Positions 1 to 6,095 of a stretch of DNA of 8,687 nt are shown here, one piece after another. The stretch lies in assembly GCA_009923965.1 (NCBI GenBank), contig RFSL01000031.1:1-8687 (forward strand), read 5' to 3'. The notes beneath the pieces are model-generated. The model saw only the letters and a list, made by a program, of their open reading frames with translations, was not told the origin of the DNA and searched no databases. The position numbers and the translations under genes were made by a program. Numbering within the stretch: position 1 is the stretch's first letter; every line of letters starts with the position of its first letter. The DNA is from Flavobacteriia bacterium (GTDB lineage Bacteria > Bacteroidota > Bacteroidia > Flavobacteriales_D > Crocinitomicaceae).

Positions 1-945
1 ATAAATGAAGCGATCTTCTTCAAATTTAATTTCGGTTTTTGTTGGGTGAATATTAACATCAATTTTTGCTGGATCTATTTCAAAGAAAATAAAATAGCTA
101 GGAAAAGTTCTTTCAGGAATCAAACCTTCAAATGCTTTTGAAACTGAATGATGAAAATAGGCATCCTTAAAAAACCGATTGTTGACAAAAAAAAATTGTT
201 CTCCTCTTGTTTTTCGAGCAGTTTCAGGTTTTCCAATAAAGCCATTTATTTTAACAATGTTTGTATCTTCTTCTATTGGCACAAGCCTTTCGTTATGAGA
301 TTTCCCCAAAACATCAACAACTCTTTTTCTTAAATTTGAGCTTTGTAAATTATATATTTCTTGAGTATTGTGGTGCAATGAAAAACGAATTTCAGGATGC
401 GCAAGTACAATTCGCTCAAATTCTTCTCGAATGTGACCAAACTCTACCGTATCAGATTTAAGAAAATTACGCCGAGCTGGAACATTGTAAAACAAATTCT
501 TCACTTCAAAAGAAGACCCTTTTGGACAAACAGTTTTCTCAGTATTTTTTATTGTATTTCCCTCAATGTTGAGTAAAATTCCTGTTTCAGTTTGGTCTTT
601 GTGCTTGGTTTTTAATTGAACGTGAGCAATTGCTGCGATAGATGCTAATGCTTCTCCTCTAAATCCTTTAGTTTGCAGTTGGAACAGATCGTTTGCTGAA
701 GAAATTTTACTTGTAGCATGTCGTAAAAAACAAGCACTGGCATCTTCTTCCTGCATTCCATCACCGTCATCAATTACTTGAATAAGTGTTCTCCCTGCAT
801 CTTTTATCACTACCATTACTGAAGTTGATGAAGCATCGATGGCATTTTCCATGAGTTCTTTAACAACAGATGCAGGCCTCTGAATTACTTCACCTGCCGC
901 AATTTGATTGGCAATGTGTTCAGGAAGTCGTTGAATAAGTCCCAT
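1..945 (-). CDS. mutL: DNA mismatch repair protein MutL, N-terminal part (3' end outside window)
   Basis: MutL is the GHKL-type ATPase that couples mismatch recognition by MutS to strand incision. The 315 codons visible are the ATPase and transducer domains. Seen: the N-box ELMENAIDA (residues 30-38, with the catalytic Glu and metal-binding Asn), DDGDGM (59-64), ATSKI (77-81), FRGEAL (95-100) and NVPARRNF (154-161), all in family order, then the transducer end VNIHPTKTEIKF (297-308). The C-terminal dimerisation/endonuclease domain lies beyond position 1, so whether it carries the endonuclease motif cannot be seen. The start is the ATG at 943-945, giving the family-typical LPEHIANQIAAGEV beginning. 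It overlaps the preceding gene's stop by one base (TAATG), with no Shine-Dalgarno site, which suggests translational coupling. Confidence 0.97.
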   Translation of the reverse strand, partial: MGLIQRLPEHIANQIAAGEVIQRPASVVKELMENAIDASSTSVMVVIKDAGRTLIQVIDDGDGMQEEDASACFLRHATSKISSANDLFQLQTKGFRGEALASIAAIAHVQLKTKHKDQTETGILLNIEGNTIKNTEKTVCPKGSSFEVKNLFYNVPARRNFLKSDTVEFGHIREEFERIVLAHPEIRFSLHHNTQEIYNLQSSNLRKRVVDVLGKSHNERLVPIEEDTNIVKINGFIGKPETARKTRGEQFFFVNNRFFKDAYFHHSVSKAFEGLIPERTFPSYFIFFEIDPAKIDVNIHPTKTEIKFEEDRFIY

Positions 946-1265
946 TAGTTCATGATTTTATAAATCACCGATTGAATTCCTTCTATTCCGTTAAAAATAA
1001 AATAACCTAACACCACTAAAACACCGATTAGAATCAGTGTTCGAAAATTTGCCTGGTAATTCGCTTGTTGTCGCGTGCGACCAAGAGACCATGAATCTTT
1101 AAATTGCTCTCTCAACAATGATTTTCTATCTTCTTCACTAAGATTTTCAGCAGCTTCTAATTGTTTTTTTTTAAGTGCAAGTCTTTCCTTTCGCTCGTCG
1201 TAATATCTTGGTAGATAATTGAAGCGTTTATTCTGCGATTTTGTATTGAAAAATTTTAGGGCCAT
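945..1265 (-). CDS. Small single-pass membrane protein of unknown function, mutL neighbour
   Basis: This 106-residue protein has a short basic N-terminus with the motif KRFNYLPRYYDERKE (residues 13-27). A charged, probably helical or coiled stretch rich in Lys, Glu and Arg follows (about 24-55), then one hydrophobic segment near the C-terminus (about 76-92, ILIGVLVVLGYFIF). The motif resembles small membrane proteins found beside mutL in flavobacteria, which I recall being mislabelled 'riboflavin synthase subunit beta'; nothing here suggests an enzyme. The reading frame can be extended to a TTG at 1314-1316 (17 more residues). I prefer the ATG at 1263-1265 because family members begin close to the KFFN..KRFNY segment. 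Its stop overlaps the mutL start (TAATG), so the two are almost certainly cotranscribed. The function is unknown. Confidence 0.8.
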   Translation of the reverse strand: MALKFFNTKSQNKRFNYLPRYYDERKERLALKKKQLEAAENLSEEDRKSLLREQFKDSWSLGRTRQQANYQANFRTLILIGVLVVLGYFIFNGIEGIQSVIYKIMN

Positions 1266-1331
1266 TTGTGTTTCACAAAAATAAGGATAATCCTCTAATA
1301 TGTCTATTTTATTCAACTTTCTTAAAGAAAA

Positions 1332-2630
1332 TTATTCGCTTGTTTCGTTGTAATTTAAATCCTTTCCATAGGTTTCTTTCAAGCGTGAAATACTATAAAA
1401 AGCAAGTGTTATGAAAAATAAACCAATCATCAATGCAGAAACTCCATCACTAAAATTAAGAGTCAAAAGTCCAAAAAAGAGCATAATAATTGGTACAGAT
1501 CCTCGCACAAAATTAGGAATTGTATTTGCGGCTGTAGATCGAATATTCGTGCCAAATTGCTCTGCAGCGATAGTAACAAAAATGGCCCAGTAGCCAGTCC
1601 CTGTACCTAATAAAAAACACATTAAATAATAAATACTAGCATTAAGAGTTACAAAATACTCAAGAAAAAAAAGGAAGGTAATGCTTGTTACTAATGTAAA
1701 ACTTAAATATAAATAGACAACTTTCTTTCTGCTTTTTAGAATTTGACTTAAAATCCCAGAAAGTAAATCTCCAAATGAAAGCCCTATGTATGCATACATT
1801 ACAGCTTTTCCATTTTCAATATCATTTATTCCAAGCCAAGGTCCAAAATTATCCTTAGAGTTCATGATCAAAAGTCCAATAATGTACCAAATTGGAATTC
1901 CAATAAAAATACAATGAATGTATTTGAGTAAATTTTCACGTTTATAGAAAATGAGTTTTAGATCACCTTTTTTAATGTGTTTTTCATCTTTTCCATTCAA
2001 AAAAAAGGATGATTCTATCGTACCAATTCGCAATAGAAGTAAAAAAAGTCCCATTAAGCCTCCAACAATGTAGGCAACCTGCCAATTTTGTAAACTTAGA
2101 CCAGTAAAATCATGAAAAAATTGTGTTATTCCAAGACCGTTTGCACCAACTAACGAGGCAGCAACTGCACCAAGAGCTCCAAAAGTTACAATAATCATGG
2201 TGCCATATCCCCGTGTTTCTTTTGTCATTATTTCAGAAATCAGGGTGATTCCCGCACCTAGTTCACCGGCAAGCCCAATTCCTGCAATAATTCGAATACA
2301 TGCATAACTTGGAATATCTGTAACAAATGCATTGGCGAGATTTGCAATGGAATAAAGTATAATAGAGCCAAAAAGTACTTTCAAGCGACCTTTTTTATCC
2401 CCCAAAATCCCCCATAATAAACCACCAAGTAGCATTCCCAGCATTTGCATATTAAAGAGGAATTTTCCTGTTGAAGCAATTTGCTCAGCACTTGCATTCG
2501 ACATAATTTGTTGCAGGCTTTCTCCTTTAACAACTCCAAAAAGCACTAAGTCATAGATGTCAACAAAGTACCCAAGTGCTGCGACAATTAGCACAAGAAT
2601 TATTTGGTTTTTATTACTCTTTTCTGACAT
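1332..2630 (-). CDS. Major facilitator superfamily (MFS) transporter
   Basis: A 432-residue polytopic inner-membrane protein, the usual length for a 12-helix MFS carrier. Seen: helix 1 with a buried acidic pair (GYFVDIYDLVLFG, residues 20-32), the loop 2-3 signature GDKKGRLKV (77-85), and the helix 4 segment RIIAGIGLAGELGAG (113-127), which resembles the RFxxGxGxGGE motif of metabolite:H+ symporters and sugar-porter-like MFS members. A long central loop (about 204-235) separates the two halves, and AEQFGTNIRSTA (356-367) matches the second-half counterpart. The substrate cannot be deduced; an organic acid or similar small metabolite by proton symport is only a family-level guess. The start is an ATG without a Shine-Dalgarno site, about 30 bases after the predicted transcription start. 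It is probably the first gene of an operon with the 106-residue protein and mutL. Confidence 0.88.
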   Translation of the reverse strand: MSEKSNKNQIILVLIVAALGYFVDIYDLVLFGVVKGESLQQIMSNASAEQIASTGKFLFNMQMLGMLLGGLLWGILGDKKGRLKVLFGSIILYSIANLANAFVTDIPSYACIRIIAGIGLAGELGAGITLISEIMTKETRGYGTMIIVTFGALGAVAASLVGANGLGITQFFHDFTGLSLQNWQVAYIVGGLMGLFLLLLRIGTIESSFFLNGKDEKHIKKGDLKLIFYKRENLLKYIHCIFIGIPIWYIIGLLIMNSKDNFGPWLGINDIENGKAVMYAYIGLSFGDLLSGILSQILKSRKKVVYLYLSFTLVTSITFLFFLEYFVTLNASIYYLMCFLLGTGTGYWAIFVTIAAEQFGTNIRSTAANTIPNFVRGSVPIIMLFFGLLTLNFSDGVSALMIGLFFITLAFYSISRLKETYGKDLNYNETSE

Positions 2631-2667
2631 TTTTAAAATGAAGTTAAATTATAGAGATTTAAAAATA

Positions 2668-2698
2668 CAAAAATAAATGCAATAGATTCATCTCACAA
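2668..2698 (-). promoter_or_regulatory. Bacteroidota-type promoter for the MFS transporter operon
   Basis: On the minus strand, TTG (2696-2698) is followed after 20 bases by TATTTTTG (2668-2675). This fits the Bacteroidota primary sigma consensus (TTG or TTTG near -33, TAnnTTTG near -7, about 17-23 bases between). Transcription would begin near 2661, leaving a leader of about 30 bases before the ATG at 2630. It is the best promoter match in this divergent intergenic region. The region is AT-rich, so a chance match is possible. Confidence 0.55.
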
Positions 2699-2751
2699 CT
2701 AATTGTTGATGAATAGTTTTTAAAGCACATTATGACATTGAAACATTTTAG

Positions 2752-2759
2752 TAATTTTG
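2752..2759 (+). promoter_or_regulatory. Possible -7 promoter element for fabI
   Basis: TAATTTTG matches the Bacteroidota -7 consensus TAnnTTTG and lies 16 bases before the fabI ATG, which would give a leader of about ten bases. No TTG or TTTG is present at the expected distance upstream (the nearest TTG, at 2738-2740, is too close). The element is therefore only half supported. An alternative start further upstream in the 145-bp intergenic region cannot be excluded. Confidence 0.35.
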
Positions 2760-2775
2760 TTAAAAATAAAATACA

Positions 2776-3591
2776 ATGGGAAACAATTTACTGAAGGGAA
2801 AACGCGGAATTATATTTGGCGCTTTAAATGATCAATCGATTGCATGGAAAGTTGCACAACGCGCGCATGAAGAAGGTGCAGTTTTTGTTTTAACAAATGC
2901 ACCAATTGCTATGCGAATGGGTGAAATTAATAAATTGGCGGAAGAAACGGGGAGTCAAATTATTCCTGCAGATGCTACAAGTATTGAAGATCTTGAGAAT
3001 TTAGTGACAAAATCAATGGAAATTTTAGGAGGAAAAGTTGACTTCGTTTTACATTCCATTGGCATGTCACCAAATGTTAGAAAAGGAAAGCATTATACAG
3101 AGAGCAATTATCAATATTATAATCAAACAATGGATGTTTCTGCGATTTCCTTGCATAAAACCTTGGCTACATTGTTCAAGCACGATGCAGTTAATGAATG
3201 GGGTTCGGTTTTAGCACTCAGTTATATTGCAGCGCAACGAATTTTTCCAGATTACAATGACATGGCAGACGCAAAATCCTTATTGGAATCGATTACTCGT
3301 TCATTTGGATACCATTATGGAATAAAAAACAAGGTGCGTGTAAATACGATATCTCAATCACCAACAATTACAACTGCGGGACAAGGAATTAAAGGATTTA
3401 CAGAATTCATTAATTTCTCAGAACAGATGTCGCCCTTAGGAAATGCAACAGCTTTAGCGTGTGCTGACTATTGTATTACTTTATTTTCTGACCTCACACG
3501 ATATGTAACAATGCAGAATTTATTCCATGACGGAGGATTTTCAAATACCGGTGTTACACAACAAGTTATTGAGCGATTTGGGGATCAGTAA
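2776..3591 (+). CDS. fabI: Enoyl-[acyl-carrier-protein] reductase (NADH), FabI
   Basis: FabI reduces trans-2-enoyl-ACP to acyl-ACP with NAD(P)H, the last step of each type II fatty-acid elongation cycle, in the cytosol. The 271-residue protein is a divergent short-chain dehydrogenase/reductase of normal FabI length. Seen: the N-terminal nucleotide-binding segment GIIFGALNDQSIAW (residues 11-24, the FabI form of the glycine motif), the HSIGMSP loop (93-99), and the catalytic Tyr-x6-Lys (Tyr160 and Lys167 in PDYNDMADAK) with the second conserved Tyr150 in LSYIAAQR. The substrate-loop region is 193-212, and DGGFS comes near the C-terminus (252-256). The loop reads SQSPTITTAGQGIKGF where E. coli has SAGPIRTLAASGIKDF, consistent with a Bacteroidota FabI. 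The ATG start has no Shine-Dalgarno site. The gene stands alone on the plus strand and its stop is 4 bp from the stop of the convergent DUF3817 gene. Confidence 0.96.
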   Translation: MGNNLLKGKRGIIFGALNDQSIAWKVAQRAHEEGAVFVLTNAPIAMRMGEINKLAEETGSQIIPADATSIEDLENLVTKSMEILGGKVDFVLHSIGMSPNVRKGKHYTESNYQYYNQTMDVSAISLHKTLATLFKHDAVNEWGSVLALSYIAAQRIFPDYNDMADAKSLLESITRSFGYHYGIKNKVRVNTISQSPTITTAGQGIKGFTEFINFSEQMSPLGNATALACADYCITLFSDLTRYVTMQNLFHDGGFSNTGVTQQVIERFGDQ

Positions 3592-3595
3592 TCCT

Positions 3596-3880
3596 TTACT
3601 TTAAATACTTTTTTGCTGCCCAAAATGTTCCAAATGGAAGAAATGCAGCAATAAATAAGATCAGAGCTTTACTAAAAGCCCATTTTTCTTTGATTAAAAA
3701 AAGCAAAATATATCCGCAAAATAGCAAGAAGAATAATCCGTGAATTAAGCCAACAATTTTATTTGGGTAACTAATTTCAAACTTGTATTTCAAAATCATT
3801 GTTATGAGTAATGCAATCCACGAAAATCCCTCTAAGATTGCTACTATTCGAAATTGCTTGATTAATTTATTATTTTTCAT
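3596..3880 (-). CDS. DUF3817 family small integral membrane protein
   Basis: This 94-residue protein has three hydrophobic segments (about residues 11-30, 42-63 and 69-86). It shows the conserved features of the DUF3817 family: FRIVAILEGFSW (10-21, with the Glu-Gly pair), KIVGLIHGLFF (41-51, with the His-Gly pair) and LPFGTFWAAKKY (81-92). The family is widespread in bacteria and its biochemical role is unknown. The gene follows uvrB directly: its ATG overlaps the uvrB stop in an ATGA arrangement, so it is probably translated by coupling from the same mRNA. It ends 4 bp from the fabI stop, leaving no room for a separate terminator. The link to uvrB may be no more than cotranscription. Confidence 0.85.
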   Translation of the reverse strand: MKNNKLIKQFRIVAILEGFSWIALLITMILKYKFEISYPNKIVGLIHGLFFLLFCGYILLFLIKEKWAFSKALILFIAAFLPFGTFWAAKKYLK

Positions 3881-5898
3881 TTCTTTACTTGTTTTTCTAA
3901 GCCAAATAAGCGATCACGCAATCTAGCTGCTTCAATAAAATCTAGCTCTTTTGCTGCACTTTCCATGGCTTTCTTGGTTACTTTTATCTGTTTTCTTAAT
4001 TCTTCTGAATCTGAATACTGCGGTGCTTCTTCAGCTGCTAATGGAACTGTTTCACTTTGTTCGTAGCGCTGTTGACGCATTGCTTGGTCTCCATCTGCAA
4101 CCTGAGTTGAATCTATAATTTTCTCTTTTGATTTATTCAATGCAGTTGGAACCAATCCATTTTCTTTGTTATACGCATCTTGTAGTTCTCTCCTTCTTAG
4201 TGTTTCATCGATTGTCTTTTGCATAGAATTAGTCATTTTATCCGCATACATAATAACCATTCCGTTTAGATTTCTAGCTGCTCTTCCAACAGTTTGTACA
4301 AGCGAGCGCTCGTTTCTCAAAAATCCCTCTTTGTCAGCATCCAATATTGCCACCAATGAAACCTCTGGTAAATCAAGACCTTCGCGCAATAAATTAACAC
4401 CTATCAAAACATCAAAAACTCCAAGTCGCAGTTGCCGCAATATCTCTACACGTTCTATCGTATCAATTTCACTGTGAATATAGCGACATAAAATCCCCAA
4501 TTTATCTAAGTATTTTTGTAATTCTTCCGCCATTCTTTTTGTCAATGTCGTAACTAAAACACGTTCTTTAACAGCTATCCGTTCCTGAATTGCTTCGATT
4601 AAATTATCAATTTGGTTTGCACTTGGTCGCACTTCAATAATTGGATCAAGCAATCCTGTTGGGCGAATCACTTGCTCAACCATAATCCCCTCCGACTTTT
4701 CAATTTCATAGTCAGCAGGCGTTGCAGAAACATAAATTCGCTGTTGCGCCATTCCTTCAAATTCCTCAAATTTTAGAGGACGATTATCGATGGCAGCTTG
4801 TAAACGGAAGCCATAGTCAATAAGATTAATTTTTCGGGCGCGGTCACCACCATACATTCCTTTAACTTGCGGAAGCGTAACATGACTTTCATCGATTACC
4901 ATTAAATAATCTTCAGGGAAATAATCCAAAAGACAAAAAGGGCGTTCTCCAGATATTCTACGATCAAAATACCGTGAATAATTTTCAATTCCCGAACAAT
5001 AGCCTAATTCCCGAATCATTTCTAAATCGTAATTAACACGTTCATCTAAGCGTTTGGATTCCTCTAATTTCCCTTCCTTTTTAAAATTTTCTACTTGTAT
5101 TACCAAATCATCTTGAATTTGTTCAATCGCTTGTTGCGTATTTTCAGGACTCGAAACAAATAAATTTGCTGGAAAAATAGCAATTTCAGTATAGCTTTCG
5201 ATTTTCTGGTTGGTTTCAGGATCTATGGAGGTAATCCCTTCGATTTCGTCACCCCAAAAAGAAATTCTTAAAGCATAATCTGTATAAGCAAGAAAAATAT
5301 CAACAGTATCTCCAATTGCACGAAAAGTCCCGCGTTCAAATCTATCTCCTGCTCTTGAATATAAATTTTCTACCAATTTAAATAGAAATTTATTCCTTGG
5401 AATGCTATCACCAATTTTCAAATAGATGATACTATTTTTAAATTCACTTGGATTTCCAATTCCATAAATACAGGAAACAGAAGCAACAATAATTACGTCC
5501 TTTCGTCCAGAAAGTAAGGCAGATGTTGCCGAAAGTCGTAATTTTTCAATTTCGTCATTGATTTGTAAATCTTTTTCGATGTAAGTTCCAGTAACTGGCA
5601 AATAGGCTTCTGGTTGATAATAATCATAATAGGAAACAAAATATTCGACGGAGTTTTCAGGAAAGAATTGCTTAAATTCACCATACAACTGAGCTGCAAG
5701 TGTTTTGTTGTGTGATAATACCAATGTAGGTCTATTGATTCCTGCAATTACATTAGCAATTGTAAAGGTCTTTCCACTTCCAGTTACACCAAGTAAGGTC
5801 TGATGCTCAATACCAGCAGCTAAACCCGCTATCAATTGCCGAATTGCTTCAGGTTGATCGCCAGTTGCTTGAAATTCTGATACAAGTTGAAAATCCAT
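3877..5898 (-). CDS. uvrB: UvrABC system protein B (excinuclease subunit UvrB)
   Basis: UvrB is the damage-verifying helicase-like subunit of nucleotide excision repair. It is loaded by UvrA and then recruits UvrC for incision. The 673-residue length is normal for the family. Seen in order: the start MDFQLVSEFQATGDQPEAI; Walker A GVTGSGKT (37-44); the beta-hairpin that clamps DNA, YYDYYQPEAYLP (90-101); the DESH Walker B box (336-339); SATP (391-394); motif V GVNLLREGLDLPE (500-512); motif VI QTVGRAARN (535-543); and a C-terminal UVR domain (about 633-670) for contact with UvrC. The frame is open 21 codons further upstream, but that extension lies almost wholly within the tRNA-Ala gene. The ATG at 5896-5898 gives the family N-terminus and is 4 bases after the tRNA. 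No Shine-Dalgarno site can fit there. It appears intact and is transcribed with the tRNA and the DUF3817 gene. Confidence 0.97.
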   Translation of the reverse strand: MDFQLVSEFQATGDQPEAIRQLIAGLAAGIEHQTLLGVTGSGKTFTIANVIAGINRPTLVLSHNKTLAAQLYGEFKQFFPENSVEYFVSYYDYYQPEAYLPVTGTYIEKDLQINDEIEKLRLSATSALLSGRKDVIIVASVSCIYGIGNPSEFKNSIIYLKIGDSIPRNKFLFKLVENLYSRAGDRFERGTFRAIGDTVDIFLAYTDYALRISFWGDEIEGITSIDPETNQKIESYTEIAIFPANLFVSSPENTQQAIEQIQDDLVIQVENFKKEGKLEESKRLDERVNYDLEMIRELGYCSGIENYSRYFDRRISGERPFCLLDYFPEDYLMVIDESHVTLPQVKGMYGGDRARKINLIDYGFRLQAAIDNRPLKFEEFEGMAQQRIYVSATPADYEIEKSEGIMVEQVIRPTGLLDPIIEVRPSANQIDNLIEAIQERIAVKERVLVTTLTKRMAEELQKYLDKLGILCRYIHSEIDTIERVEILRQLRLGVFDVLIGVNLLREGLDLPEVSLVAILDADKEGFLRNERSLVQTVGRAARNLNGMVIMYADKMTNSMQKTIDETLRRRELQDAYNKENGLVPTALNKSKEKIIDSTQVADGDQAMRQQRYEQSETVPLAAEEAPQYSDSEELRKQIKVTKKAMESAAKELDFIEAARLRDRLFGLEKQVKK

Positions 5899-5902
5899 TT
5901 TG

Positions 5903-5976
5903 TGGAGAAGATGGGATTCGAACCCACGACCTCTTGACTGCCAGTCAAGCGCTCTAGCCAACTGAGCTACATCCCC
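5903..5976 (-). tRNA. tRNA-Ala (anticodon GGC)
   Basis: A complete 74-base cloverleaf. The acceptor GGGGATG pairs with CTTCTCC, followed by U8-A9 and the D-stem GCTC/GAGC with a 9-base loop AGTTGGCTA. The anticodon stem CTTGA/TCAAG encloses loop CTGGCAG (anticodon GGC, reading GCC/GCU alanine codons). The variable loop is AGGTC, and the T-arm GTGGG/CCCAT carries loop TTCGAAT. The G3-U70 wobble pair and A73, the identity elements for alanyl-tRNA synthetase, are both present and confirm the assignment. CCA is not encoded (the genomic sequence after A73 is CAAA), so it must be added after processing. One mismatch, U6-U67, lies in the acceptor stem. The uvrB ATG begins four bases downstream on the same strand. 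Confidence 0.95.
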
Positions 5977-5984
5977 AATAGGTG

Positions 5985-6017
5985 CAAATGTAAAAAAAAC
6001 AGAGGGATTGAGGTCAA
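5985..6017 (-). promoter_or_regulatory. Bacteroidota-type promoter for tRNA-Ala / uvrB / DUF3817
   Basis: On the minus strand, TTG (6015-6017) is followed after 22 bases by TACATTTG (5985-5992), a match to TAnnTTTG. The -7 element ends 8 bases before the first base of tRNA-Ala, so transcription would begin one to a few bases upstream of the mature 5' end. That is where a tRNA promoter would be expected. No other promoter can fit between the tRNA and uvrB, so this one probably drives the whole unit. Confidence 0.6.
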
Positions 6018-6095
6018 TTAATTATACAAGAAACTAATAAAAGCACTTTCTTTTTTAATAAATAATCTGATTAGAATTATAACTAGTTGAAATTT

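Noticed and set aside
148..461. Two short plus-strand open frames opposite mutL.
   Set aside because: They lie antisense to well-conserved MutL coding sequence, have no recognisable domain and no initiation signals.
1318..1330. A small palindrome, TTTCTTAAAGAAA, after the transporter stop.
   Set aside because: The arms meet with no usable loop and there is no G/C in the core, so it is not a credible terminator; the gene order suggests read-through to mutL.
1411..1593. A 60-residue plus-strand frame opposite the transporter.
   Set aside because: It is antisense to the conserved C-terminal half of the MFS gene and has no supporting motif.
4166..4477. A 103-residue plus-strand frame, and an 84-residue minus-strand frame at 5493-5747, within uvrB.
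   Set aside because: Both are shadow frames of the conserved uvrB coding sequence with low-complexity translations.
5899..5961. A 21-codon upstream extension of uvrB in the same open frame.
   Set aside because: It is a translation of the tRNA-Ala gene. The UvrB family N-terminus begins exactly at the ATG at 5898.
6027..6056. A possible terminator hairpin (AAGAAA...TTTCTT followed by T residues) after the secreted-protein gene.
   Set aside because: The stem is six A/T-rich pairs with a loop of 13, and the T run is on the wrong side for the minus-strand gene. It is too weak to call.
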